Source: a virus
DNA length: 63,668 bases
Virus record (IMG/VR): IMGVR_UViG_3300010354_000087
Coordinates: 1-63,668 of that record
Strand: one strand, 5' to 3'
Shown in pieces: positions 1-10,951 of this stretch. Both the position numbers and the translations under genes were made by a program. A model generated the notes under the pieces. The model was not told where the DNA came from. It made no database searches and saw only the letters and a program-made list of their open reading frames with translations. How positions within the stretch are numbered: position 1 is the stretch's first letter; each line of letters begins with the position of its first letter.

Positions 1-3000
1 GTAGGATAAAATTTGTATGGAAAGGTGAGTGGGCTACTGCTACCGTTTATATTAAAGATGATGTTATTAAATATGGGGGTAAAACCTATATGTGTGTGTT
101 AGGGCACACAGCATCAAGTGATTTTAATACAGATTTAAATCTAATACCTACAAGATGGAATCTCATGGCAGATGGCCAAAGATGGAGGGGTGATTGGGCC
201 TCTAGCACTATCTACGAAAAAGGTGACCTAGTAAAATACGGCGGTAACGTTTATCTTGCCATAACTTATCATACATCTGCATCCGTTATATCATCTGGAC
301 TAGAAGCAGATGCAAATAAATGGGAATTATTTGCAGAAGGTTTTGATTGGAAGAATGATTGGACTGTAGCAACTCGTTATAAAGTTAATGATATTGTTAA
401 GTATGGTGGAATTAATTATATTTGTATCACCCAACACACTTCGGCATTAAGCGAGAGCCAAGGTTTAGAAAATGACCAAAGTAAATGGCAAGTATTTAAT
501 ACTGGGATAGAATTCAAAGGAAATTGGTCAAATTCAATTCGTTATAAATTGAATGATGTTGTAAAATTTGGTGCAGGAACTTGGATTTGTATAACTTATC
601 ACACATCGACAACAACTTTTTCAGCTGATTCAGCCTATTGGAACCAATTTATAGAAGGTTTAGAGTATGAATCTAACTGGAGTGGAGCTACGGCATATCA
701 ACCAGGCGATATTGTTAAGTATGGTGGAAATCAATATGTTTCAAAAACACAGAATACGAACAGTAACCCAGTAACAGGAACAAGTAATTGGGATTTATTT
801 AGTGAAGGTTTAGATTATAAATCTAATTGGGATATTTCTACAACATATCTTATAGGAGAAATGGTTAGAGTAAACGGATATAACTATGTAGCCAACCTAG
901 ATAGTCCGTCTTATTCTGTTACTGTAACTGCATCTAGCTCTGTAACTGATACATTTTCAACTGCTTCGACCAACAATATGACACTAGGAATGGCCATTCA
1001 GTTTTCTGGAACAACATTTGGTAATGTTTTTACTGGTGCTACTTATTATATTGCAGAAATTTCTGGTGCAACTACATTTAAGATTACAGACGTGTTAGGA
1101 GGATCGTTTTTTAATCCTACAACTGCAACAGGGACAATGACAGCTAATTTTGCCATAAAGCCACCTAATGTTACAACATGGACTTTATTAAGTAACGGTA
1201 TAAATTGGAGAGGATATTGGACTGATGATACAGAGTATGTTCTTGGTGATGCAGTAAGATATCTTAATAATTCTTATATTTGTAAGCTTGCTCATAGATC
1301 AGAAGGCGACGATGGGTCTACATTATCTGCGACAGGCGGAGGACAATCCTTAAGTAGACCAGATCAAGATATTTCAGGAACTTATTGGAACGTATTAAGC
1401 GTAGGGTCGGAGACTGCTACACTTCAAGAACTAGGCGACTTAGTTTACTACGATGGAGCTGGTCCAGCTAGACTACCTATAGGCACAGAAGGTCAAATAC
1501 TACGTGTTAGTTCTGATTTAAAACCAGAATGGGTTACATGGGGAGTAACAGATAGAGTTTATTGGGTAGGAAATCATGGTATAGACGCACCATGGCCAAC
1601 TCAAGGAGCTACATTTGACAAACCATGGAAATCAATAAGATATGCCTGTATGGAAATTGAAAAAGGTGCTAGATATCCTCAAGCCAAACGACTCCTTGAA
1701 ATGAACAGATTGTTTATTCAAAGAGAAACTACTCAATGGATCAATTATCAAATTGTCAACTCTATTGCACCATTTGCTTCTAGCTTTAAATATAGAGAAG
1801 ATCGTTGTGAAAGAGATATTGGATGGGTAATAGATGCGCTTGCTTATGACCTAGGCCACGGAGGTAATGTAAGAACTAGAGGCGCAGCATTAGCCTATGT
1901 AAATGCTCTCACTGAGGATGAACAAAGCGGAACAGGAATATACACTAAATTAAGTGCTGAAAGTGATGAAGATATTGCTGCTTACAATTACATGTTAACA
2001 CTAATTGGTAAGTGTTTAGCAAATGAAGCTCCTACAATTGCTTATCAAAATGTTTCAGAAGATTCAACAAATATTATACCTCAGTGGTTTGATGCAAATC
2101 TTACATCAGAGCCTGGTGCCTTAACTGAAATAACCAGTCTTGTAGGCATTGTAACAACTGCTTTATCTGACAAAACAGCGGCTAATATACCAGCAAGATA
2201 CGCAGCATTTAACACTATTCATGTCCTTACAGGGCAATATAGAGAAGTATTGCCTATTATAGTTCCAGAAAGCACAGTGGTTTTAGGAGACGAAGTTAGA
2301 TCTACTAATGCAGGACCAATCGGCAGTATTATTGATAAAACAGATGTAAAATTTAGTGTAAGTAGTCTTGGAAGATTAGAAAGTATTGCAGGAGATATAG
2401 TAACAGGGACAGCGGTAACTAGAAGTCAAAGTAACATGACGGATCAAATTATACAAGTTCCTGTAGCACAAGCTGCACAAAGAACTTTAACATCTGGACT
2501 TGTAAGAATGATGCAACATAGAGTTGATTTTCTTACAGCTCAAACAAATATGATCAATTATACTTTACCTACTGGCTATGGCACAACATATCTAGCAGGA
2601 TACCATCATGCTAGAACATTAGTTAAAGAAAACAAAGATTTTATTAAAGAAGAAATAGGGGCATACATAGATTTTACATTCTCCGGTGTTCAATATTCGA
2701 GAACAAAATGTAAGCGTGATGTAGGATATGTAGTTGACGCTTTAATCTATGATCTAACCTACGGAGGAAAAACACAATCATTAAATGCTGCTCTAGCCTA
2801 TTTTGATGGTCCGGGATCTAATTTAGTTACAGATAGTAGCGAAGCGCTAGCCAATATTGCTGCCTACGAAAGAATGAAAGTTATCCTTGGACAGATCGTT
2901 GCTAATACTTTAGTTACAAAAACTACAGGCAATACTGCTATACAATTTAGAGATTCGGTTAATTTTAATAACGGATCTACAGCAGTAACATTTATTAATA

Positions 3001-6000
3001 GCTGCATGGATCTTTTAATAGACATGTTAGAAGGTGGAAACACAAATTCAAGACCTTCGATTACTGTTACTACAATCACTTCTGGAAATACTTTGACATC
3101 CAACGGGAGCCACGGATTAGCAACTGGTGATGTATTATATGCAGTGGCAACGTCTTTAAACGGAATAATTGAAGGAAAGAAATACTTTGTTTTGCCTACA
3201 GGATTAAACGCTACAAGTTTTCAACTAAGCTTATCTTTAAATGGATCGACGATAACTTTAGTCAACGGAACAGGACTTTCTATTAATTTCCAAACAGAAT
3301 CACGACCACCTTTGACTAATGGAGTAACAACTACTACAGCTTTAGTCAATGCATTCAATTCATTAAGCTTTGTAGTTCCGCAAATTCAAATAGACACGAT
3401 AGATTACATTAATAGTAACTATGGTAATTTTACCTATAACAGTGCTCTTTGTAGACGTGATATTGGATTTTTAATTGATGCAGGCTACTATGACTCTGCT
3501 TTTGGATCTAACTATTGGGCTATTCAAAATGGGCTTTCATATCTAAGACTACAAGCAAATGTTGTTACAACATATCAAATAGATCAAGAGCTAGCTTCAA
3601 TAGCCTATATAAAACAACAACTAGCGTCTACGTTGACTGGTAGTTCTACTGCTGTGACTAGAAGTAATGCTTGCTATGATGAAATTATAGATATTATTAG
3701 CAACGGAACTACAGCCGCAGATTCTATCGTATGGACTGACCCTGGCGTAGACTCAAATAAATTATATGCGAGAGAACAACTTCAAACTAACAGAACATTT
3801 ATCATTAATACCTTAACTACATGGCTTATTGTTAACTATAATACTGTTTGGGCAGGCTTAGGAGCTACTGGCCAAGCTAAATGTCAACGAGACATTGGAT
3901 ATTCAATAGATGCTTTTAGTTATGATGTGCAATATGGAGGAAACCTTGCAACAAGAAATGTTATAAGATCTTTGTTTAATCAAATAACTGGCGACTCAGT
4001 TTATCCTGATTCACAACAAAAAACTGCCAGCGCTGCAATGTATACTCAGTTAGGCAGTGTTTGTGGACAAGTTGTAAGAGAATTATACTCCGGACAAGAT
4101 ACGAGTGGTAATGCTGCAACAGCTACCGAGCAAACACAGATTACTACTCTAGCAGGATATATCAACATTGCTATTGTAGCAGATGATCCATCATCCTTAC
4201 CAGGAGAAAGTCTACCTTTAATAACATGGGCAGCTTCTGATATTCAAACTGCATTGAATTTACTTCGTTTAGAAAAAGAAGGAATAACATCTGATACACT
4301 TCAGTATATTACAGATACTTTCAATGATTTCAAATACAACCAGTCTAAATGTAGTAGAGATCTAGCAATAATCTTAGACGCAGTTGGTTATGATTTTTGT
4401 TTTAACACTAATCATCAGACAATTAAAGCTGCATATTCATATTTAAGATCCAGTGCAAGTGAAGTCTTTAGTCTCAATCAGAAAACAGTTACAAGAGAAG
4501 CCTTAACTTTTGCTAAAAATATAGCTTTAAATAATTTAAATTCTAATACTACAGCACAAACAAGATTGACTTCTTTAATGCAGACATTAGATGATATTTT
4601 ATTCTCAGCTACTTCTGAAGGTATAACATGCAGTCAAGCCGAAGCCAATACTGACTACGCTATTCATTTATTAGAATTAAACAAACAGTTCATTATAGAT
4701 GAAATAAGAGCTTATAATCAAAGTGCATTTAGCAGTGTGGTTACATTGACTACAACTTCAACACTAACCTGTGCTTCAACAAATTGGATGCAAAGAAATA
4801 CAGCAATTAGATTTACCGGAGTTTTATTTGGAGGACTAAATTTAACTACAACTTACTACGTTCAGAATATAATTAATTCTACTACATTTACTGTAGCACT
4901 TACTAAAGATGCTTCAAGTCCGTTGGGTCTCACTGGAGGATCTGGATCTATGGTAGTAGCTATGGAATACGACGAAGAATTATGTTTAAGAGATGTAGTT
5001 TCTTATGTAGATGCCTTAAAATATGACCTAAGATTTACAGGAAATTATAAGTCTTTATTAGCAGCTAGATATTATTCTAATGCTGTTATTGGAAGCTTAG
5101 AAGAAGACATGTATTATCTGCGTAATGCTACTGGTATACGTAATCAAACTTTAGAAGGTTTAACAGGTGATTTACTAGCACCTAATGCTTATGGAACAAG
5201 CAGAGTCAGTGCAGGAGCCTACTGTTCACTAGATCCAGGGTATGGACCAGACGATTATCATGTTTGGATAGTAAGTAGAAGCCCATACATTCAGAACGTT
5301 GCAACTTTTGGTTATGCTGCAATAGGTCAAAAGGTAGACGGTGCTCTGCACAATGGTGGTAATAAATCTTTAACCTCTAATGACTTTACACAAATTATAA
5401 GTGATGGTATAGGAGCTTGGATTACTAATAATGCTAGAGCTGAATTGGTATCAGTGTTTACATACTATTCACATGTAGGATATCTGTCAGAAAACGGAGG
5501 GCGAATAAGAGGAACTAATGGAAACAATTCCTATGGTGATTTTGGCAGTGTGGCAGAAGGATTTGACGAAACAGAAACTCCTATTTTCGCAGAAGTAAAC
5601 AATAAAGGATACACTGCCGAAGTAGGATCAGTATTAGGTGATGGAACAAATAAACTGTTTACAGTTGAGTATTCTAATGCAGGATCAGACTATACATTCG
5701 CTACATGGGCATTTGGCGGAACAGGATCAGGTTTAAGCGTTGAACAAGACGAATTTAGAGATAATGGTGTATATCAAGTTAGATTAACTGATTTAGTGGA
5801 TGATAGCACAGATGCACCTGAAGCTTCCGGAAATTTTGGAGGATTTGGATACTTAACCAATAGTAATGTTTCTCAGTCAGGAACAACAACATCTATTAAA
5901 ATTGCAGCAGTTGATGCAGAGGTAGCAGCAGCTTATGTAGGTATGAGAATTGTTATTACTTCAGGTGCAGGTGCAGGACAATATGCTCAAATTACATCTT

Positions 6001-8564
6001 ATAACATTGGAACTAAAGATCTTACAATTATAAAAGAAAGCGACGGAACTGCTGGATTTGATCATTGGGTTCCCGGAACTACTATTGTAGCGCCAGATGC
6101 AAGTTCTAGCTATACAATTGAGCCTAGAATAAGTTTTACAGCACCTACTTATACAAGCACAGCGATTACCTTATCAAACGCTGCTGTATACAATGACCTT
6201 GCTTGGGCAGAAACTTACAGAGTATTTTATCCTATTACAGGAACAACAAGCGGTGGTGGATCTGGAGCAAGATTCGTAGTAGTTAAAAAAGGTGGAAAAT
6301 ATAGTTCTGTTACATTAATCCCAGGTTATGTTGGCATTAACTATGCTAGATTAGACACAATTACTATTTTAGGATCTAACGTAGGCGGTGTTGATGGAAC
6401 ACATAATATTACTTTAACACTTACATCAGTAAACTCAACTAATGGCAGTATTGTAGAATTCGAAGTTGTTGGTATAGCTCAGTCAGGAAATTATGTTGCT
6501 TTACCTAATACGGGGCAAACTGTTATTACTTCTAGTGATGGAACTAGTTGGACTACAAGACCTAATGTTTTACCTTCAAGTTTAACATGGACTGCAATGG
6601 CTACAGGTGAAGTCGTTGAAACCAGCCCAGTTCAAGCAGGATCATTCGTTGTTGGTAGAGCTTATAAAATAGCTGCTTTGGCGACCACACAATGGACATT
6701 GATTGGGCATCCTGCTCCTACTAACTTACAAGTACGACTAGGGGACTATTTTATTGCTACTGGTTCAGGAACAGGAACGGGCACTGCAACAGCATTTGAA
6801 AAACTCACTGTGGCAATAGCCAACGGTAGCAATGCTACAGCCTATAGTAAAGATGGAGGAGTTAGTTGGACAGCAGGACAAAGTCTTACTGGAGCTTCAA
6901 CTGCTAATAGCGCAATAGCTTATGGTCGATTAACCACTGGGGCAACAAGATGGGTCGTAATTAAGTCAGGTGTAACGCAGACAAGTTGGAGTTCAACTGG
7001 TGGAGTAGGAGCATGGCAAACAGGTGGAGCGATGCCCGGGACAGATAATTGGAGCAGTTTAGTATACGGAGCTGGAAAATTTGTAGCAGTGGCAAATGGC
7101 TCTAGAAATACTGCCTATAGCACTGACGGCGGCACAACTTGGACTGCTGGAAATCAACTACCTAATGTAGGAACTAACCAATGGGTAAGCATAACTTATG
7201 GAAATAATAGATTTGTGGCAGTCACTGCGGATTCAGGAGCAACTGCTGCTTATAGCTTAGATGGAATTACTTGGGTTTCTGCTACTCTAAGTGAAACAGC
7301 AAGCTATACAAATGTTACCTATGGTCAAGGTGTGTTTTTAGCTGTGAATGGTACAAATACAGCTTCTAGTTCAGAAGACGGCATCAACTGGACAGACAGA
7401 GCGTTAACAAGAGCTAGTGGAACTGGATTTAAAAAAGCAGTTCATGGTAACCCTTCGGGCAATCCAAAGTGGGTCGCAATACCAAGCGCTTCAACTACTG
7501 CCAGCTCTAGTGCCAATTTAGGTGCAACAGCTAAAGCAAGATGCTTTGTTCAAGACGAAAAGATTTTTTCAATTCGTATTATAGAACCGGGGTCAAGTTA
7601 CACATCTGTGCCTACAATGACTATTACAGATCCTAATAATATCTATGAAGCCCCATTTACTGTAAGAGTAGGAAAAGGAGCCTTAGCGCAACCTAGCTTT
7701 AAAAATAGAGGTGTTGGATATAATAACGTATTTGCCAATCTCGATCAAGGTGACGGATATGCAGATAATTACCAGTCCGGTAAATTTGTTTCTGTTAGAA
7801 GACTTACTGGAACTCCTCAGTCAGGAGCGAACGTAGTATTTTCTAATCTACCTAATAGAACGTATAAGTTAGTTCAAGTATTATCTTTACAAGGAACGAA
7901 CGATGGTTCTATCAAGGCTTTCCTACAAGTAAGCCCAGATGTAACATTATTTGATTCACCAGAAGACGGCACTGGGGTGATTACTAGAATTAGATACAGT
8001 CAAGTTAGACTTACTGGCCATGACTTCTTAGATATAGGAACAGGCAATTTTGTAGAAACTAATTATCCGTTAACTCCTAGCCAGGTTCCTAGCCAAGCGA
8101 ATGAAACTGTGGATAATAATGGAGGACGAGTTTTCTATACTTCTACTGATCAAGACGGTAACTTTAGAGTAGGGGAATTGTTTACAATTGAACAGGCTAC
8201 AGGGGTAGCTACTTTAAATGCAGATGCGTTTAATATTGCAGGTCTTTCAGAACTTACACTTGGTGCAGTAACGTTAGGTGGAACTAGTGCTACAATTACT
8301 GAATTTAGCACAGACCCATTCTTTACGTCAAATAGTGACAGTGTTGTTCCTACCCAACGAGCTATACGTAGTTATATTGCTGCGCAAATCGGTGGTGGTG
8401 GAGCATCAATTAATGTAAATAGTGTAGTAGCAGGTTTTATTGAAATTGCAGGAACAACTATTTCTACAACTACTGGACAGGCAATTACAATGAAGGCGAA
8501 TTTTAACTTTACAGGCGGAGTTAAAGGATTGCCAGTAGCCTGGAATTACTTCTTAAATAATTAA
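1..8564 (+). CDS. Giant mosaic virion/tail-fibre structural protein, 5' end cut by window
   Basis: The reading frame is open from base 3, upstream of the first ATG at 90, so the gene continues beyond the left edge. At least 2,850 residues are visible. Bases about 3-1300 encode about seven copies of a carbohydrate-binding-like repeat with the pattern W-x-W-x(n)-Y-x-x-GD-x-V-K-Y-GG-x-x-Y-x-C, resembling CBM5/12 modules. Bases about 1800-5050 encode six helical units each carrying C-x-RD-[IVL] followed by D-A-x-x-YD. Bases about 6540-7420 carry Asp-box-like SxDGxxW blades as in sialidase-type propellers. The C-terminus (8400-8564) is glycine-rich. A surface or fibre role is inferred from these modules and from the adhesin genes that follow; the exact T4 equivalent is unknown. 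Confidence 0.8.
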   Translation, partial: RIKFVWKGEWATATVYIKDDVIKYGGKTYMCVLGHTASSDFNTDLNLIPTRWNLMADGQRWRGDWASSTIYEKGDLVKYGGNVYLAITYHTSASVISSGLEADANKWELFAEGFDWKNDWTVATRYKVNDIVKYGGINYICITQHTSALSESQGLENDQSKWQVFNTGIEFKGNWSNSIRYKLNDVVKFGAGTWICITYHTSTTTFSADSAYWNQFIEGLEYESNWSGATAYQPGDIVKYGGNQYVSKTQNTNSNPVTGTSNWDLFSEGLDYKSNWDISTTYLIGEMVRVNGYNYVANLDSPSYSVTVTASSSVTDTFSTASTNNMTLGMAIQFSGTTFGNVFTGATYYIAEISGATTFKITDVLGGSFFNPTTATGTMTANFAIKPPNVTTWTLLSNGINWRGYWTDDTEYVLGDAVRYLNNSYICKLAHRSEGDDGSTLSATGGGQSLSRPDQDISGTYWNVLSVGSETATLQELGDLVYYDGAGPARLPIGTEGQILRVSSDLKPEWVTWGVTDRVYWVGNHGIDAPWPTQGATFDKPWKSIRYACMEIEKGARYPQAKRLLEMNRLFIQRETTQWINYQIVNSIAPFASSFKYREDRCERDIGWVIDALAYDLGHGGNVRTRGAALAYVNALTEDEQSGTGIYTKLSAESDEDIAAYNYMLTLIGKCLANEAPTIAYQNVSEDSTNIIPQWFDANLTSEPGALTEITSLVGIVTTALSDKTAANIPARYAAFNTIHVLTGQYREVLPIIVPESTVVLGDEVRSTNAGPIGSIIDKTDVKFSVSSLGRLESIAGDIVTGTAVTRSQSNMTDQIIQVPVAQAAQRTLTSGLVRMMQHRVDFLTAQTNMINYTLPTGYGTTYLAGYHHARTLVKENKDFIKEEIGAYIDFTFSGVQYSRTKCKRDVGYVVDALIYDLTYGGKTQSLNAALAYFDGPGSNLVTDSSEALANIAAYERMKVILGQIVANTLVTKTTGNTAIQFRDSVNFNNGSTAVTFINSCMDLLIDMLEGGNTNSRPSITVTTITSGNTLTSNGSHGLATGDVLYAVATSLNGIIEGKKYFVLPTGLNATSFQLSLSLNGSTITLVNGTGLSINFQTESRPPLTNGVTTTTALVNAFNSLSFVVPQIQIDTIDYINSNYGNFTYNSALCRRDIGFLIDAGYYDSAFGSNYWAIQNGLSYLRLQANVVTTYQIDQELASIAYIKQQLASTLTGSSTAVTRSNACYDEIIDIISNGTTAADSIVWTDPGVDSNKLYAREQLQTNRTFIINTLTTWLIVNYNTVWAGLGATGQAKCQRDIGYSIDAFSYDVQYGGNLATRNVIRSLFNQITGDSVYPDSQQKTASAAMYTQLGSVCGQVVRELYSGQDTSGNAATATEQTQITTLAGYINIAIVADDPSSLPGESLPLITWAASDIQTALNLLRLEKEGITSDTLQYITDTFNDFKYNQSKCSRDLAIILDAVGYDFCFNTNHQTIKAAYSYLRSSASEVFSLNQKTVTREALTFAKNIALNNLNSNTTAQTRLTSLMQTLDDILFSATSEGITCSQAEANTDYAIHLLELNKQFIIDEIRAYNQSAFSSVVTLTTTSTLTCASTNWMQRNTAIRFTGVLFGGLNLTTTYYVQNIINSTTFTVALTKDASSPLGLTGGSGSMVVAMEYDEELCLRDVVSYVDALKYDLRFTGNYKSLLAARYYSNAVIGSLEEDMYYLRNATGIRNQTLEGLTGDLLAPNAYGTSRVSAGAYCSLDPGYGPDDYHVWIVSRSPYIQNVATFGYAAIGQKVDGALHNGGNKSLTSNDFTQIISDGIGAWITNNARAELVSVFTYYSHVGYLSENGGRIRGTNGNNSYGDFGSVAEGFDETETPIFAEVNNKGYTAEVGSVLGDGTNKLFTVEYSNAGSDYTFATWAFGGTGSGLSVEQDEFRDNGVYQVRLTDLVDDSTDAPEASGNFGGFGYLTNSNVSQSGTTTSIKIAAVDAEVAAAYVGMRIVITSGAGAGQYAQITSYNIGTKDLTIIKESDGTAGFDHWVPGTTIVAPDASSSYTIEPRISFTAPTYTSTAITLSNAAVYNDLAWAETYRVFYPITGTTSGGGSGARFVVVKKGGKYSSVTLIPGYVGINYARLDTITILGSNVGGVDGTHNITLTLTSVNSTNGSIVEFEVVGIAQSGNYVALPNTGQTVITSSDGTSWTTRPNVLPSSLTWTAMATGEVVETSPVQAGSFVVGRAYKIAALATTQWTLIGHPAPTNLQVRLGDYFIATGSGTGTGTATAFEKLTVAIANGSNATAYSKDGGVSWTAGQSLTGASTANSAIAYGRLTTGATRWVVIKSGVTQTSWSSTGGVGAWQTGGAMPGTDNWSSLVYGAGKFVAVANGSRNTAYSTDGGTTWTAGNQLPNVGTNQWVSITYGNNRFVAVTADSGATAAYSLDGITWVSATLSETASYTNVTYGQGVFLAVNGTNTASSSEDGINWTDRALTRASGTGFKKAVHGNPSGNPKWVAIPSASTTASSSANLGATAKARCFVQDEKIFSIRIIEPGSSYTSVPTMTITDPNNIYEAPFTVRVGKGALAQPSFKNRGVGYNNVFANLDQGDGYADNYQSGKFVSVRRLTGTPQSGANVVFSNLPNRTYKLVQVLSLQGTNDGSIKAFLQVSPDVTLFDSPEDGTGVITRIRYSQVRLTGHDFLDIGTGNFVETNYPLTPSQVPSQANETVDNNGGRVFYTSTDQDGNFRVGELFTIEQATGVATLNADAFNIAGLSELTLGAVTLGGTSATITEFSTDPFFTSNSDSVVPTQRAIRSYIAAQIGGGGASINVNSVVAGFIEIAGTTISTTTGQAITMKANFNFTGGVKGLPVAWNYFLNN

Positions 8565-8575
8565 TGGAGATTTAA

Positions 8576-8917
8576 ATGGCAACAGGAAGATTAGGGATAC
8601 AAGATATTACAAGTGCAAATACATATTACACTCCATATCAAGTTCCAGCCAACACATTTTCTGTGGTAACAGTGAGTATTGCAAATCGCAGTTCAACAAA
8701 CGTTGCTACAGTGAGACTAGCAATTACAACAAGTATTGCTCCTAGTGCTCCAGGAGATGGAGAATTTTTAGAATACGATTCACAGATTCTTGCGAATGGT
8801 GTTCTAGAACGAACAGGATTGGTTTTAGAGTCAGGAAAATATATCAGTGTTAGAGGTGCTGGGACGGGACTTGGCTTAAGTGTAACTATTATGGGCATTG
8901 AAACAACTACCGCTTAA
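8576..8917 (+). CDS. Small virion structural protein, unassigned
   Basis: 113 residues, starting 11 nt after the giant structural gene with a GGAG Shine-Dalgarno sequence at 8565-8568. The protein is rich in Thr, Ser, Val and Gly with alternating hydrophobic residues, suggesting a beta-sandwich. It has no signal peptide, membrane segment or catalytic motif. Its position between a giant fibre-like protein and further fibre-like genes suggests a small tail or fibre accessory protein; I do not recognise a specific family. Confidence 0.6.
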   Translation: MATGRLGIQDITSANTYYTPYQVPANTFSVVTVSIANRSSTNVATVRLAITTSIAPSAPGDGEFLEYDSQILANGVLERTGLVLESGKYISVRGAGTGLGLSVTIMGIETTTA

Positions 8918-8931
8918 TAAGGATTAGAAAA

Positions 8932-9840
8932 ATGGGAAGACAGGTAAGCACAGGTGTAGTAGGTAGTGGATCTCCGTTAGGGTCTATCTATGCATCAGGA
9001 CAAAATACAATCACTACAGCAGTTACTAACCAAGATATTGTCATTGATCCAAACGGGTCAGGAACAGTTCAATTTGTAGGTGGAGTTCAACTACGCACTA
9101 ATGGTGAACTCAGAGCTTATAATACTGCAAATACGTTTTATACATCTCTAAAATCTCTAGCAGGGCTTACTGCAAATACCACATTTCAACTTCCTAGCAC
9201 AAATGGATCAAATGGAGCATTTTTGCAGACTGATGGCGCTGGAGTAACTAGTTGGCAAGCGGTTCCTACCGCTGCCTTAACTGTTAGTGATGCAGGATCA
9301 AACAGCAATACACATTATGTGTATTTTGGAACAAGCACTCCGACAGAAGGAAGCTTGCCTACTGGTGCTCAATCTACCATGAGAGTAGACTCTGGTTTAA
9401 CTTTTATTCCTAGTGAAAATAGAATTGTATCTAATATAGGACAGCATCCAACAGTTACAGGAAGTAGTGGGGCAAGCGGCCAGATAACTATAAACGGAAC
9501 TACGAATGCTACAAAGGCAACAGCCAGCGTTCTTATGACTGATAATGTAACATCAACTAGCACTTCTACAGGAACACTGGTAGTAACAGGTGGAGTTGGT
9601 ATAAGCGGAGCATTAAACGTAGGTGGTAGTATTGTAATGAATAGCTCAACTGTAGTTACACAAAGTTCATTAGCAACTTTACAGCCAACACTAGGAACTA
9701 ATGCTATTATAAGAACAAACTCTAACACCATAAATGAAACAATTACTATCCCAGCAGGAACTAATGGTATGAGCAGTGGACCGGTAACTATAGCAAGCGG
9801 CCAAACAGTCACAGTTAACGGTGATTGGAGTGTTGTCTAA
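8932..9840 (+). CDS. Tail-fibre-like structural protein
   Basis: 302 residues, preceded by AAGGA (8919-8923). Low-complexity Thr/Ser/Gly/Asn composition. A motif of the type I-D-P-N-G-S-G-T-V-Q-F-x-GG near residues 43-56, plus GGVGISGALNVGGSI around residues 220-235, is typical of phage fibre shafts and trimerisation segments in marine T4-like phages (family knowledge). It ends in the TAATG overlap with the next gene, so it is translationally coupled to the adhesin array. Fibre role is inferred; receptor unknown. Confidence 0.6.
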   Translation: MGRQVSTGVVGSGSPLGSIYASGQNTITTAVTNQDIVIDPNGSGTVQFVGGVQLRTNGELRAYNTANTFYTSLKSLAGLTANTTFQLPSTNGSNGAFLQTDGAGVTSWQAVPTAALTVSDAGSNSNTHYVYFGTSTPTEGSLPTGAQSTMRVDSGLTFIPSENRIVSNIGQHPTVTGSSGASGQITINGTTNATKATASVLMTDNVTSTSTSTGTLVVTGGVGISGALNVGGSIVMNSSTVVTQSSLATLQPTLGTNAIIRTNSNTINETITIPAGTNGMSSGPVTIASGQTVTVNGDWSVV

Positions 9841-10406
9841 TGAGCACATTGGTAACTGATGAACTTGCTGGAAGACAAGATGGTGATCATCTAATCGCCT
9901 TTCCTAACAACAATATTTTATATGTTCCAGGACAGGTTATTCAGTGTGTGTGGACTAAAATGGATAATCATGCTACCTACAATAGTTACAATGATAACAA
10001 CAGCAGAGATATTGCTGGTCTAAATACTACAATTACTCTTAAACGTGCAAACAGTTTAGTTTACTTACAATGGTGGCTATTTTATGAGTGTCATCATGAC
10101 ATAACATTTCAAGCCAAAAGAAGTGGCACTGTTATAGGTTATAATACAGAAGTAGGTAATGTAAGATGGAGCGGTATAGGTTGTGCAGAATATGAGCATA
10201 GTCATGATCAAAGCAGTACTCCTTCCTACACTCATATGGCCTGGGTTGATACTCCAGGAAGTGTCGGCCCTCATGTTTATAGTCTAGGATCTAGAAGCAG
10301 CACAGGATCTAATTATGATATACGTGTTAACAGAGCCTGGGGAGCCTTTCAAGACGATCACGAAGGTGGTGTAAGTTTTTGTATGATACAGGAGATAGCT
10401 CAATGA
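9840..10406 (+). CDS. Adhesin-array paralogue A1
   Basis: 188 residues. I use ATG 9840 (TAATG overlap with the upstream stop) rather than the in-frame ATG at 9825, because all paralogues begin M-[ST]-x-L/V-x-V/A-D. First of three subfamily-A members. The shared core is FYE-x-HHDI-x-F, then a G-x-x-IGYN-like segment, a YDxDxSSTPSY-like segment, an RSS strand and a C-terminal S-x-x-x-x-QEIA. No signal peptide or catalytic motif. Likely a small fibre tip, fibril or decoration subunit, inferred from position and tandem amplification. Confidence 0.6.
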   Translation: MSTLVTDELAGRQDGDHLIAFPNNNILYVPGQVIQCVWTKMDNHATYNSYNDNNSRDIAGLNTTITLKRANSLVYLQWWLFYECHHDITFQAKRSGTVIGYNTEVGNVRWSGIGCAEYEHSHDQSSTPSYTHMAWVDTPGSVGPHVYSLGSRSSTGSNYDIRVNRAWGAFQDDHEGGVSFCMIQEIAQ

Positions 10407-10951
10407 CAGTTACAGTAGGAGGACTAGCACCCGCAACTGGAAGTCAAACTACTGTCAGTAATGGGCTTATCCAACAAGGAACCATAATACAATGGATACA
10501 GGCAAGTACAAGTGTAAGAACTACATACACTGCTCAACCGAGTGGAAATGGAACCGCCATTACTCAACTAAATTTAACCATTACACCACGCAGAGCAGAC
10601 AGTGTAATTTGGCTTCGTTGGACAACTTTTTATGAAATGCATCACGACTGTGGATTTGTAGTTTTAAGAGACAGTAATTTAATAGGTTATAATACCTATA
10701 GAGGAAATGTTCGTTGGTCTAACATACTAACTCCTCTCTATGACAATGATTACAGCACCACTCCGCAACAAAGTACCATAAATTGGTTTGACCCAGCAGG
10801 TAACACTTCAGCCAGAACTTATAGTCTAGCAGTTAGAAGCAGCAGCAGCGGTACATTCACATATGCTCTAAATAGATCGTTAAACAGCGCAGGCACAGAC
10901 GGACAAGAAGTTGGTCATAGTTGGGGTTGGGCAAGGGAGATAGCAGGATGA
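10403..10951 (+). CDS. Adhesin-array paralogue A2
   Basis: 182 residues. ATG 10403 overlaps the previous stop as ATGA; the longer in-frame ATG at 10379 would lie inside the upstream gene and lacks the family N-terminus. It shares with A1 the FYEMHHDCGF segment, GYNTYRGNVRW, a TTPQQS segment and the terminal REIAG. A stretch of PRRADSVIWLRW is also found in the subfamily-B proteins as PRxADSRI, linking the two subfamilies. Role as for A1, inferred. Confidence 0.6.
   Translation: MTVTVGGLAPATGSQTTVSNGLIQQGTIIQWIQASTSVRTTYTAQPSGNGTAITQLNLTITPRRADSVIWLRWTTFYEMHHDCGFVVLRDSNLIGYNTYRGNVRWSNILTPLYDNDYSTTPQQSTINWFDPAGNTSARTYSLAVRSSSSGTFTYALNRSLNSAGTDGQEVGHSWGWAREIAG

Noticed and set aside
9369-9812. 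147-codon minus-strand frame opposite the fibre-like gene
   Set aside because: Mirror of a Thr/Val-rich coding strand; hydrophobic low-complexity product without Shine-Dalgarno or coupling. A shadow frame.
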